A stretch of 64,000 nt of DNA from Chaetoceros tenuissimus (lineage: Eukaryota; Bacillariophyta; Thalassiosirophyceae; Chaetocerotales; Chaetocerotaceae): positions 1 to 64,000 of the forward strand of contig BLLK01000055.1 in NCBI GenBank assembly GCA_021927905.1. Reading direction: 5' to 3'. The notes under the pieces are model-generated. The model saw only the letters and a program-made list of their open reading frames with translations. It ran no database searches and was not told where the DNA came from. Positions 20,771 through 31,024 of the stretch are shown piece after piece; the first letter of the stretch is position 1; the number at the start of each line of letters is the position of its first letter. The position numbers and the translations under genes are program-made.

Positions 20771-21553
20771 TTAAATTTCAGTAGATGTTTCCACTGGATC
20801 CTCTGGAGCAACTTGTACTACTTTCTCATCTTCAGGAATACCATCAGATGCTTTCTCTTTTGTAGAACCTCGATCATCTTCAACATTATTCACATCTTCG
20901 TCAAGCACTGTAACATCCTGAGCTGTTGTATTCTTGTAGATATCGGCACCATCATCAGATTCATCCTTTTCATCATTCTCTTTTTCCGCTTCTTCTATAT
21001 CTCCTTTATCTTTTATGGAATCATCTTTCTTGATCTCATCTTTTTCGTCTACTTCTGATTTCATCAAAATATCTTTCTCCTCTGCACTGGTATCATTTTT
21101 TGTATCTTCTCCACTTTCTGTACCTGCAGCAGTCTCCATCTTTACGTTGTAGTCAGTGGTTTTGGTTTCTTTTTCGCCATCATCTTCATCGTCATCGTCA
21201 TCATTCTGTGCTTCTTCTTTTTCTGCAGCTTCTTCTTCGACCAGATTTTCTTTAGATTCATCTGTATCCGATTCATCCTTCTCCTCTTCGTTGTCTTCAA
21301 TCGTACTCTTGTGCCCTTTATCCGTCATTATATTCATATCTACAGAATCAATATTTACTTTTGAATCAGCCAAAATGTCTCCAGTCACAACTGCACTTTT
21401 TGACGAATCTTTTGCAACTTTGAAGTAAACATTGTAACTTGTAAGAGATTTGTTGATGGAGTGAATCACTGCTATGGAAAATAGAACCACCATAAGGATT
21501 GTTCCAAAGTTTGAAGATTGGATTGATCGTGCTCTCGTTGGACTTTGTACCAT
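20771..21553 (-). CDS. Acidic single-pass membrane protein, unknown function
   Basis: About 260 aa from ATG 21553 (MVQSPTRARSIQ); an upstream in-frame ATG at 21739 would add a Pro/Tyr/His-rich stretch that looks non-coding. A short basic N-terminus is followed by one membrane segment (FGTILMVVLFSIAVIHSI, ~16-33). The rest is almost wholly Asp/Glu/Lys and disordered (EEEKDESDTDESKEN). Topology suggests a type II protein with the acidic region in the lumen or outside. It is convergent with ELP5, only 42 bp apart. No family recognised. Confidence 0.65.
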   Translation of the reverse strand: MVQSPTRARSIQSSNFGTILMVVLFSIAVIHSINKSLTSYNVYFKVAKDSSKSAVVTGDILADSKVNIDSVDMNIMTDKGHKSTIEDNEEEKDESDTDESKENLVEEEAAEKEEAQNDDDDDEDDGEKETKTTDYNVKMETAAGTESGEDTKNDTSAEEKDILMKSEVDEKDEIKKDDSIKDKGDIEEAEKENDEKDESDDGADIYKNTTAQDVTVLDEDVNNVEDDRGSTKEKASDGIPEDEKVVQVAPEDPVETSTEI

Positions 21554-22668
21554 TTTTTTTAAGTAAAGTTTTGGAGAGTAGACTATGTGGAAAAATGGAT
21601 TGAATGGAGGATGCGGTGTTGGTAATGGGTTGTATGAATTTGATGGTAGATACCTTTTATGTGATTGAGATGGATAGTGATTCAAAAGAAAAAACTTCCA
21701 GTTCGGGGTTTTATGACTTTTATTGACACGCTCATCCATGTTTCCCTCAAGGTCATTGTCATAGAAATAGCCTTACTTACAAAACTAAATATCAGAACAA
21801 CCATCCCACATCCACACTACTTATGAGAGAAGGTTCCGTCTTATCCCTTGTATCTATTTTTAAGCAGGTCATGTTGAAAATAAATGGGAGTATTTTTAGG
21901 GACGCGCAGAGAAGAAGTTTGTAGTGGAACACAGTTTTGGGTTGGAAGCTTTTAAATAACGACATTTTTTCATTTGAATTTGGTTTGGTGGGTAGATTCA
22001 AAGACGGTAAAAGCAATAATAACTGTCAAAATTCAAGTTTCATTTCGCATTGGTGTACGTAGACTACTTTTATGCTACTGTACCAAACTGTACGAGCCTG
22101 ACATCGCTTGCTGATTACTCATCTAGATACTCAACAAAAATATTTAAAAAAACTTTATAAATTACGTTGTATGTTACGTATATGAATCAGATATGTACCT
22201 CATTATCTATGTTTTCTGATCCTTATTTTCACATTCTTCGCATTTCCAAATAAAGAAAAGAAGACAGAGATTACTAATACTGTTGAGATCTATTCTTACT
22301 ACTTATTGCGATAGTTATTTATTCCATTTAAACACAATCATTGCTGCCTTGCAAAAACACGGACAAGATAGAATGTTAATTTCGTTCCTGTCTCTTCAAG
22401 TATTTCGTTCTGTCTCTTTAAGTTACAAGACCTTTGATACCCACTATAGCCTTTGACTCTTCTAGTCCTTACCAGTACCTACACAAATGAATACGGTAGC
22501 AGATAAAAATCATGTTGATTGACATTGTTTAAATCGGCTGAAACGTTCCAGTCCCATCTGACTCCGAGATGCGCAACACTGAATCTATCCATTCCCATCA
22601 TATTTGAAACAGATGCGCGTAACATGTTCAGAACAATTATTTCATAAAAAGCATATTGTTTGAAAAGA
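21554..22668. other. Intergenic region with short repeats
   Basis: Contains a 35-bp sequence (21752-21786) repeated at 25311-25345, and a tandem pair TTTCGTTC(C)TGTCTCTT at about 22380-22422. No gene recognised. Confidence 0.45.
21752..21786 (+). repeat. Dispersed 35-bp repeat, copy A
   Basis: Matches 25311-25345 at 31 of 35 positions (shared core GCCTT[A/G]CTTACAAAACT). It lies about 200 bp upstream of the acidic membrane protein gene. Confidence 0.65.
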
Positions 22669-24513
22669 ATGCAAGAGTCTTTTGCTAAACTCAAAAGTCT
22701 TTTGAAGAGAATTGAAGACACAATTGTCCCAGCACAAGAAGAGGAGTTGTGGTTTGATGATGACTTTTTTATTGCAATCAGAGAAATCATTGTCAATGGC
22801 GACATCACCGAAGAAAATGTATCAAGGATAGTAGCAGAAGCTTTCTTTCGATTAAAATTCTCTTGTAATATACCTACTTCTAAATATTATAGAAAAGGAG
22901 AAAGGGTGCCATGGTTCATTAGAAATGCTCTGATTGAAACAAAGACAATTCTTTCCAAAATCGAGCATCATATTCTTCCCCTACAAGAAAAACAGCTTTG
23001 GAAGGATGAATTGTTCTTTCAAGAAATGAGGGAGATAATTTCTAATGGTAGTATCACCAACAATATTGTTTCAAAGGCTGTGGCGAATGCACTTTTTCGG
23101 ATTAGATTACACCAACCAAGCGTATCGGTAGTAAAGGATCTGATACAGGCATTCCCCGATGCATTGGCCTTTCGAAATGCTAATAATCACCTTCCGATCC
23201 AATCTCTAGTATTTTATCCAAAAGGAATCAAAATTGTAGACGGTATTCATTACATATTACCCCTTGCATTGGAAAGCATGAAGCATAATATAGGAGGTGA
23301 AAATATGCGCGGGGGACTCTTGAACGAGTTGTGGAACAGAAAAAATCTTCTGCAAATCCTGTCAGCTTCCACCAATGATGATAAATTGAGACTGAATGTA
23401 ATCAAGAACCTTCGCTCGCACGGGCTGCTGAAGAAAGAAGATATTGTTCGATACAGTTTGCTTTATTACTCATGCTTGGGAAAATCATCTTTCCTTAGAT
23501 TTCAGTATTTCCTAGCTTGGGATCCTCAAGCACTTGTAAAGACAAGGCTTGGTACATTGTCATTGCTTCATTCTTTCATTTTGCTTCCACCGAGATCGAT
23601 TAGAATGGTGTCTTCTCCGTTAGAAGCTGACAAATGTTTTAAGCGTTGCTTGAAACATTCTTTGGAGTATTACAATGCTTTGCTATTTCAAAAAGATGAT
23701 GATGGAGGCAAAACAGCGTTTGAACTGGCTATTGAAAAATTTGGTGAAACACCGACAATGATACTTTTGAGGGAAGTTTTCACAGAAGAAGCTGGACATT
23801 CCCTTCTACATGAAGTCATTTTGCATCAACCTAATCGTTTTAATCTCTTCTTGTCATGGTTTCCATGGATGTATCGCTTACGTGATGAATATGGAAAAAC
23901 GGTTCTTGAAATGCTATTTATATCAGGTACAGATATCTTGAAGAAGAATCCTGCTCTTTGGGTCAATCCAAATGAAGCTGAGAAGGAATTGGTTGAAAAT
24001 CATTCCTCTGCTGTAATTCCATCTGCTGCAGTGGCAAGACGGAGCAAGAGACTTCGTACTCTTAATAGGGGAAGGTCTTTAAGAAATGGTATATACTTCT
24101 GCAAAGACAATGGGAACCAATCTGAATTTCAAAGTGATTTAGCAAGTCATGGTGAAGCAAGGACTTTCGATCACGTGAGACAGGTGATCAATGAAAGAGA
24201 TGAATTCCCTCTTTTGCATCAAATCATTGAGCACGAACCAAATTATTTCAACCTCTTTCTATCATGGTTCCCATGGGCTTATCATACACGTGATGATCAA
24301 GGACGTTCTGTATTGCAAATACTACTCTCAACAACATCTGGTCGGGATTTACTGAAAAAGAATCCTGCTCTCTGGACAACTTTGAAATGGACACAACTGG
24401 AGGAGAAAGATCCATTGACTTCTCTTATTCCTTTCGTAGCGATTGCAAGTGGTAATGATGGCATATTGAATCTATCCTATCAATTTTTGCGTCAACACCC
24501 ACCAGTTCTATGA
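22669..24513 (+). CDS. Diatom repeat protein, ankyrin-like, with two duplicated modules
   Basis: 614 aa from ATG 22669; the frame opens with a TTG just upstream. No catalytic motif. Two internal duplications are plain. Near the N-terminus, IVPAQEEELWFDDDFF (~20) repeats as ILPLQEKQLWKDELFF (~105). Near the C-terminus, FNLFLSWFPWMYRLRDEYG repeats as FNLFLSWFPWAYHTRDDQG, each followed about 25 residues later by LLKKNPALW/ILKKNPALW. The alternating helix pattern (LLHEVILHQP, LPIQSLVFYP) suggests a helical-repeat scaffold related to ankyrin-like families expanded in diatoms. Function unknown. Confidence 0.72.
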   Translation: MQESFAKLKSLLKRIEDTIVPAQEEELWFDDDFFIAIREIIVNGDITEENVSRIVAEAFFRLKFSCNIPTSKYYRKGERVPWFIRNALIETKTILSKIEHHILPLQEKQLWKDELFFQEMREIISNGSITNNIVSKAVANALFRIRLHQPSVSVVKDLIQAFPDALAFRNANNHLPIQSLVFYPKGIKIVDGIHYILPLALESMKHNIGGENMRGGLLNELWNRKNLLQILSASTNDDKLRLNVIKNLRSHGLLKKEDIVRYSLLYYSCLGKSSFLRFQYFLAWDPQALVKTRLGTLSLLHSFILLPPRSIRMVSSPLEADKCFKRCLKHSLEYYNALLFQKDDDGGKTAFELAIEKFGETPTMILLREVFTEEAGHSLLHEVILHQPNRFNLFLSWFPWMYRLRDEYGKTVLEMLFISGTDILKKNPALWVNPNEAEKELVENHSSAVIPSAAVARRSKRLRTLNRGRSLRNGIYFCKDNGNQSEFQSDLASHGEARTFDHVRQVINERDEFPLLHQIIEHEPNYFNLFLSWFPWAYHTRDDQGRSVLQILLSTTSGRDLLKKNPALWTTLKWTQLEEKDPLTSLIPFVAIASGNDGILNLSYQFLRQHPPVL

Positions 24514-25522
24514 ATTTAAGGTCTGCGATGGTTTTCCTTTTTCCAGTTTACAAACGCAAGATGACATCTCGAGATGACTGTGTACTGACACTACTATTAG
24601 TGATAGCAATAACCAAGTGTAATATCAAAATTCGTTGCAACTTCAAGCTCAACTTAGACAGATGATGGGAGGTATGCAGACTCATTCTTTTCAACATTCT
24701 CTCAATCCATTGCGCTAAAATACTTTGTCGACCAAATGTCTAAATTCTTTCATTCATATACGAGTTGAGTGTATTCCATCGAGATCTCGGTTTTCTATTT
24801 CTCCGATATTGGGGTTCTTTGACACTGAATCGAATCCATTTCATACGCCTAGTGGTTATCGAAGAATTCACATACTACTAATGGTGATGTATCTTATGGA
24901 ATTCAATTTCAACTTCACATTTCTTGCTTTATATTTTTCACTCAATACTCTGTTCATTTGTTCTGTTGTATCCAAGAACGGATGATATTCTTGACTGGCA
25001 AAAGAAGCAAAGATGGGACAGCATGCTGAATGAAAATGTTGCTGAATCGATTTTTGATGTTGCCGAATCTATCTAGGTACCATGCCCCTCTCCTCCCTCC
25101 CTAAGAAGAGAAATGAGATTCTCATTCCTCTTCTTTTCAATTCATGGAGTGATCAGCGAGCGACGGAAAAAGTCTCGCCATCAAACCTTATAAGCAAAAG
25201 TGTCTGTAACTAAAATGGAAACTGTTCAATATTTTTTCTATCAAGAAGTATATACGTAGTATGGTTGAAGAATCGTCAATTGTTCGATAAGGTAGATGCT
25301 TGAATAAGACGTCATTGTGAAAGAAATGGCCTTGCTTACAAAACTATTGTAGGACAACACACGCAACACAGGAAAAGACGAATAAAAACAAATAAACAAA
25401 CGAATACTATCATACGAGTATGTTGAACACTCGCCAATAGACTGAAACCTTTTTCCATTTCACCACATCTTGGACAGATAAAAGAGAGCAGAGAAGGCAC
25501 AACAAGAAACCATAGGTACATC
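24514..25522. other. Intergenic region
   Basis: About 1 kb with no convincing gene. An open frame at 24725-24985 is hydrophobic, chance-like sequence. It holds copy B of the dispersed repeat. Confidence 0.4.
25311..25345 (+). repeat. Dispersed 35-bp repeat, copy B
   Basis: Second copy of the sequence at 21752-21786, in the same orientation, about 180 bp upstream of the TPLATE-like gene. Confidence 0.65.
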
Positions 25523-28500
25523 ATGCAAGAAGCTACTCCAGCCCCCATCCTTGATCCATCACAAGAAGCAACACTGGATTCACATCTAGCCACTCTTGAC
25601 AATGATACTTCAACCTATCTGCAAATATGCAAATCCTGTCTCTACTTCAACCAACTGAATTTTCCTATAAAAGACAAGCATACTACTTCATCCATTATTA
25701 AAATCATCACATCTCTTCAGAAATATAACACAGATCGTAGATGCCGAATACTTCTTTTACACACCCTATCTCAATTCTCTCAAAAATTTGTTGATACTAA
25801 TCAAGATGTCCGGATCCAAGATGAAATCATGGATGTTTCCTTGTATCTTGTACAAATTGGACTCGAAGATGACGACGGAGTCTCATCCGAAGCCATGGTC
25901 GCATTGACTTCTCTCTTGTCTACAGACTTGAAACAGAAAATTTTACAAGGGTTACAGTCGAGATTTTACAAATTGTTGAATCGAGCTCATTACATGTCAC
26001 ACAAATATCAAATGAAATACATTGCTATCCTTCATGAAATCATTTTGTACTATATTCAAAGCAATCAAGGGAATATTGGTAGATGGTATGAACAGTCGAG
26101 TCAATTTATTGAAGAATATGTGAATCATGTCTTGATTCCAAATGTACATCATTCCATGGTGGCTATTTATTCGTTACAATTCATTGACAGACTTCCAGTT
26201 CATGCAGTTTGGTCGCATAAGTTGTATTTGTTGTCAATTCATACCCTTCACAATGCTTTGGAATCACTAGATGGACCTATACAGGAACAAACCGTTGTAG
26301 TGAGGGCATTGTTCCAGGCCTTGACTTTGGAGAATTTGCATGTAGAGGATACTCTGAAAATTCAAATGTTGGAACGTATACTGAATTTTGTTTCTGAGTT
26401 ACCATCTACAACATTGGACTTGGATCAGAAGGAGAGAGTACCACTACGTCTTGGATTCATCAGTGATATTGCCATGATATTCTGCAACAATATGTCATTG
26501 GATGCCATCTCGATATTTTTATTATCCAATACAGTCAAAAACATTATATCAAAGAATGATACATTGGGTCATGAATTTATTTACTCATTTTGTTCCATTG
26601 CATATACTATTGGAGATTCTTTGACAAAGAAGAAATTAACTCCCAAAGATATGGAATATAGAGACAACTGGTGTGCTATTTCATTGGTACTACTACAATC
26701 GTTCATGCCATGTCTTTTATGGACTGATTCGTTGCGTATTAGAGAGAGTACATTATTCGCAGCTCAACGATCATATGTGCAAGTTTTACATTCCATGTTG
26801 CTGATGCAAGGATCACTTCCTAGGAGTAATTCCATCTATCACCATTTCATACTGTCCGAGAATCAAAGCGATTATGCCAACTTGTCCAACATGGATGGAG
26901 TCATCAACAATTCTACATTGATGAATAGAATACGAATTTTATTGGACAAGATTGTTATTGAAATATCAAATTCAAGTGCTGTCCTACACATCCGACTATC
27001 TTTGCTGTGCATACTAACAGATGCGTGGATATGTCACTGTCAGTCGTTGATACAGGGTGAAAACTTGATTACTTTGAGTCAAAGTGGTCCAATTGATGTT
27101 GATCATGACATTGTGAATTTGAATGAGAGGCATGCACAAAATCTTGTTTCTGCTTTGGGAAGCGAAATATCTAAATTGATTGTAGAAGAAAAACAACGGA
27201 ATCCAAAACAAGCGTCTACGCAATCCGGTATTTCATTGAGATCCTTGCTTGCAAGTATTTCCTGTGTTGAAAGTATAGGGTATATTGCGCAGTTATGTGC
27301 GAATTACTTTAGCATACAGAAGGAAAGTGTAGATGAAGAAGAAAGTGCAACTTATCTGGTATCTATTTGTACTCTTATTTTGAAAGGACAGGGAAAAGTT
27401 GAAGAGGTTGATGGAGAATCTGATCATGCAGAACGAAACACTGATAGAACTGATTCTCCGCCACGTTCTCCACGCAGTAAAGCGCGTATAACTGCTTTCA
27501 CATCGGAGTGTTCGAATGCTGCAAGTAGACTTCGGAACTTTGCGGGTATCAACGACGGAGATGTTGAACCAGAAAGATTTGACTTCAATTGCCTTTGCCC
27601 TCTTTTGAAACGTAAGAGCTTTGGATCTGTTTCAGACCATAATGTCGAATGGGAGAATCAATCAAGCCATGTCAACATGAATTGGTTCTTTGATGACTGC
27701 TTCCCTATTGTTGGGCCACGTGCAAGTATACTGCAAGACTATGAAGTAGTAAAATGTTTCTTCTCTGACATATCGATAGCGGAATGTGAAGATATTGATC
27801 GCATTCTTTACCTTCAACGATGTCGTGACGAAATCTTCAATGCGTATACCAAAATATCTCGTCAAGAGGAAAGAAGCAACCATGATACAAGAAACGGCAA
27901 AACCATTGATCATATCATTGGAATGAAAGCTGTTGACATGGTTGGATGCTCGGAACCAATTTCATGCATTGCATCAGCATCTACGAAAATCCACAAAAGG
28001 TTGAATCATCACCAAGAATCCATCTATATGCTAAGAGTGCAAGTCACTAATGTCACCCCAGTAACCATTGATAATCATCTACAACTCGTGGTATACATGT
28101 CACTCAAGAAGAACGAAGTATCAAGGAAGAAAGAACTCCCACGTTTGACCATCATTGATTACGTATACACTGAGCCTCTTGAATCAGGAGATTCCTTCAC
28201 TTGGGAAGTTGAAATGAAACCGTCAGAAGTGGATGCATATGAAATAAGGTCTTCCATAACTGTCATTGGTGTTGATAAAGAAAATGTAAATGGAAGCTCT
28301 TTGAAACAAAATGTGAAGTTGCAAAACGGCGCCCTTCTAAATGAATTGTTCCCCGAAGTACACATGCAAAACAATCCACAGGTTTATTCCACGAATGGTA
28401 ATTTTGACATGAGAAGCTTTATCGCCGTATGGCAAAGTCTGAGAGCTACAACATCTTTGAATATTGATAATGAAGACGAGCTGAAAAGACTTATTCCTTT

Positions 28501-28699
28501 TCTCGACAAGGAAGAGGCAAACACAATTCGTGTAGGAATAGTTGAAGTCAAGGTTCATTCCTTTCGTGATTGCTTTGGAAGGGTCATATCTGTTGTGATT
28601 TGCCCAGGACCTTCTTCTATGTTTGATGTCTTTATCAGAACAAATGATGAGCGTTTTCTAAAGGAGATTACGGATAGACAATGCTCATTCAATGATTGA
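25523..28699 (+). CDS. Adaptin-like coat protein, probable TPLATE subunit of TSET
   Basis: 1058 aa, single exon. Residues 1-~620 are helical and HEAT/adaptin-like, without ATP or metal motifs. A disordered linker follows (~630-680, SPPRSPRSKAR). The C-terminal 250 residues look like an appendage: a beta-sandwich strand pattern (YMLRVQVTNVTPVTIDNHL, then LVVYMSLKK) followed by a platform-like segment (LLNELFPEVHM then FDMRSFIAVWQSLRA). This order, and the 'LTELLLP...FFRLWPSL'-like region, resembles TPLATE, the ancient endocytic TSET coat subunit. AP-complex large chains are the main alternative. The assignment is from memory of the family and moderately sure. Confidence 0.6.
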   Translation: MQEATPAPILDPSQEATLDSHLATLDNDTSTYLQICKSCLYFNQLNFPIKDKHTTSSIIKIITSLQKYNTDRRCRILLLHTLSQFSQKFVDTNQDVRIQDEIMDVSLYLVQIGLEDDDGVSSEAMVALTSLLSTDLKQKILQGLQSRFYKLLNRAHYMSHKYQMKYIAILHEIILYYIQSNQGNIGRWYEQSSQFIEEYVNHVLIPNVHHSMVAIYSLQFIDRLPVHAVWSHKLYLLSIHTLHNALESLDGPIQEQTVVVRALFQALTLENLHVEDTLKIQMLERILNFVSELPSTTLDLDQKERVPLRLGFISDIAMIFCNNMSLDAISIFLLSNTVKNIISKNDTLGHEFIYSFCSIAYTIGDSLTKKKLTPKDMEYRDNWCAISLVLLQSFMPCLLWTDSLRIRESTLFAAQRSYVQVLHSMLLMQGSLPRSNSIYHHFILSENQSDYANLSNMDGVINNSTLMNRIRILLDKIVIEISNSSAVLHIRLSLLCILTDAWICHCQSLIQGENLITLSQSGPIDVDHDIVNLNERHAQNLVSALGSEISKLIVEEKQRNPKQASTQSGISLRSLLASISCVESIGYIAQLCANYFSIQKESVDEEESATYLVSICTLILKGQGKVEEVDGESDHAERNTDRTDSPPRSPRSKARITAFTSECSNAASRLRNFAGINDGDVEPERFDFNCLCPLLKRKSFGSVSDHNVEWENQSSHVNMNWFFDDCFPIVGPRASILQDYEVVKCFFSDISIAECEDIDRILYLQRCRDEIFNAYTKISRQEERSNHDTRNGKTIDHIIGMKAVDMVGCSEPISCIASASTKIHKRLNHHQESIYMLRVQVTNVTPVTIDNHLQLVVYMSLKKNEVSRKKELPRLTIIDYVYTEPLESGDSFTWEVEMKPSEVDAYEIRSSITVIGVDKENVNGSSLKQNVKLQNGALLNELFPEVHMQNNPQVYSTNGNFDMRSFIAVWQSLRATTSLNIDNEDELKRLIPFLDKEEANTIRVGIVEVKVHSFRDCFGRVISVVICPGPSSMFDVFIRTNDERFLKEITDRQCSFND

Positions 28700-28872
28700 A
28701 ACTAGAATACTAAACTGGTGTAACATCTTGTTTACAAACTAATTACATGATTTAGAATCGAATGATTCGTTTCTGTCCCCCTAGTATTATACAGAGTAGT
28801 ATGTTCAAGATTCTAAAAGCCAATGATGACTAATACACAATAACAGTACAACTAGCTAGATGCAACTCATAT

Positions 28873-29202
28873 CTATTTGCGCTCGCTCTTGGTGCGACGA
28901 GCAAGGTTCTTGGTGTCCTTCTTCTTCTTAGCAGCAGTTTTAGTGGACTTCTTCTTGCAAAGTCTTTGGCTGCTGTACCAATGTGGCGTCTTCACCACAA
29001 CTTGATTAGGGGGCATTGGCATATTCCCAGCATTCATTCTTAATGCTGTGAATTGAAACTAAAGTGAAATGAGTGAGCAACTCGACTCTTCGCTTCTTGA
29101 CCGATTGAAAGCGTATCATTGCTGACTCCTCAAACTTACCGGCTTACGAGGTGCTTGTGGTTGCCCTTGGCGTTTTGCGTCATTCTTGGTGCGTGGTGGC
29201 AT
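28873..29202 (-). CDS. Small basic protein, two exons
   Basis: 82 aa from exons 29202-29140 and 29058-28873, joined in phase by GT-AG. The N-terminus is MPPRTKNDAKRQ; the second half holds VVVKTPHWYSSQRLCKKK and then a Lys/Ala tail ending NLARRTKSERK. The strong positive charge suggests an RNA- or DNA-binding or ribosomal-type protein. No family recognised. Confidence 0.6.
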
Positions 29203-31024
29203 GATGATGTAACAAAGTATGTGATAGTAAAAGATATTGAGCGTCACTTGAGTGTGCCTCAATTCAAACTGATTCTTGATGGAAAGATTTGTGTGAGTAG
29301 TCGGAGTTGAGGTGAAAAAGAACTTTTGTTGACACCGATAAGCAATCAACGATGGATGGATTCATTCCCCTTTCGTCTCCCCTTCTCGTAAAAGGCAAAA
29401 CAGCAGCAAATTTATTCCAAGCAGCAGCACAGAAGGCAACTACTCGTACTACACATAATTATCAATTTCCTCCTCAAACGCAACCCTAGAGTAATGAATG
29501 AACAACATTTCCTGATTAATAGCTGACCAAAATACCTTGAGCTGTGAATCGCTGCCTAATATCCTCAGAATTAAATACATCTTTCCAATCATGTCTAACT
29601 AGGATTAGGGTTAGATAGGGTTGCAACTCTGACTTTGCCTCGAGTACTTTACTCCTTTTCATTAGAACTACTGCCAGCAACATGAAGGAAAAAATATATA
29701 AATGAATCAACAAATTCAGCATTTGAGAACAACTTTGGATAGCTCATTTTTTATACAAACCCAGTCTTCAGATGCAACCCTTAGAGTTAGGGTCAGGTCT
29801 ACGTAAGAACTTCAACATTGACAAGAAAGAAGGAAGGAAAAAAATGAATGAACATGATCAGAACCTAGCATTGCTTTCTTGAATATACAAAGCATTCAAC
29901 ACGCCTGAGTGACAAAGTTTGAGAAATCTGAACCCCTTTCAACTACCTTGGTGATTTGTGCAATCGCATGGCGCACATACGTGATGAAAGAAGGATTGAA
30001 AAAATGAAAAGAGTACTCTAGCTAGCACAGCATTCTTGTTGAAATGAAAAAATTCCGAACATTAGATCACTATCAATGATCAGATGAAAGCAATTATTTC
30101 TTCTGATTCTTACTGCTTCTATTGCAGCATGTCTCAAAGCCACAGGTAAACATTTGATCGAAAAGTAGAAAACTCAGCCTCTACTCAGCCATTCCGAGTT
30201 TCATTCGTGTTGAGAAAAGATACTATTTGAACTTGGAAGAAATACTGGCGATCTGATTTGAAAATATCCAGAGTACTTTGGAAAAGGCATTATTTCTGAG
30301 CATCTTTTCGCATTTACTCTCGCTGTTTGTACAGGATTGGAAATTCTACTATTTGAAAATCAAATGATTCTTCTACGGTAGTTTGTCTGCATATTCCAGC
30401 AGGTCACGTGCGTGAAACCTTTTTTCGTGCAAAGCATTCCTCTTTGCTATAAGAGATAGATTTGAAAAGTCACATTATTTCTAAGCCAATTCTAAAATAA
30501 AGTGGCTACTTTGAACCTTGTAGTAGTTGTATATTTGCTCTCTACTCTTCTGATAGAGCTTCTTCTTTGTTTTCATCTCGTTCATGACATGGTGGAGGAG
30601 GAACTTGCAGCTAATAACAATATTTTGAAAAAAAAATTAACGACAAGACCTTTTTGATGATGAAGAAATTCCACCTGCACAAGGAAAATTTTTCTGACAA
30701 TGTGCTGTATATAAAAAATACCAAGATTTTTTTCAAAACTAAACTACTATTTGTTTTTAAAATAAACAATGGAAACAAAAGAAATAAAAAAAAAAAAATG
30801 CAGAACATCGATCATCGCTTGACATGCATGCTTTTAACCTATATCAAAATGCAGAATCTATTGTAAATAGTACGTAGATGAAGATACACAAAAAGAAAGT
30901 AAAAGAAGCAAGTTGCTTTGAAATCTTCGCTAATAACCACTCCAACAGATTGAACTTTTTCTTGTTTCCAATTTACATGTCAATACATCATGAACTGAAT
31001 TCATTGGGATGAATAATAAGTAAA
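29203..31024. other. Longest gene-poor stretch of the window
   Basis: About 1.8 kb with no supported gene. Short telomere-like words occur (GATTAGGGTTAGATAGGG near 29600; TTAGAGTTAGGG near 29785), too short to be a telomere tract. AT-rich with poly-A runs near 30790. Isolated box-C-like RTGATGA words were seen, but no paired D boxes. Confidence 0.4.

Noticed and set aside
20813-21428. Plus-strand open frames opposite the acidic membrane protein
   Set aside because: They are mirror images of Asp/Glu-rich codons (runs of Ser/Phe) and are shadows.
24725-24985. 86-aa hydrophobic open frame
   Set aside because: Composition fits AT-rich non-coding sequence and no domain is visible.
29590-29800. 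Telomere repeat tract
   Set aside because: Only two or three TTAGGG-like words, not a tandem array; a similar CCTAACCCTAAT occurs at 55070. Treated as chance.
29970-30670. Cluster of C/D-box snoRNAs
   Set aside because: RTGATGA-like words occur at about 29980 and 30657, but no CTGA box follows at the right distance with terminal pairing.
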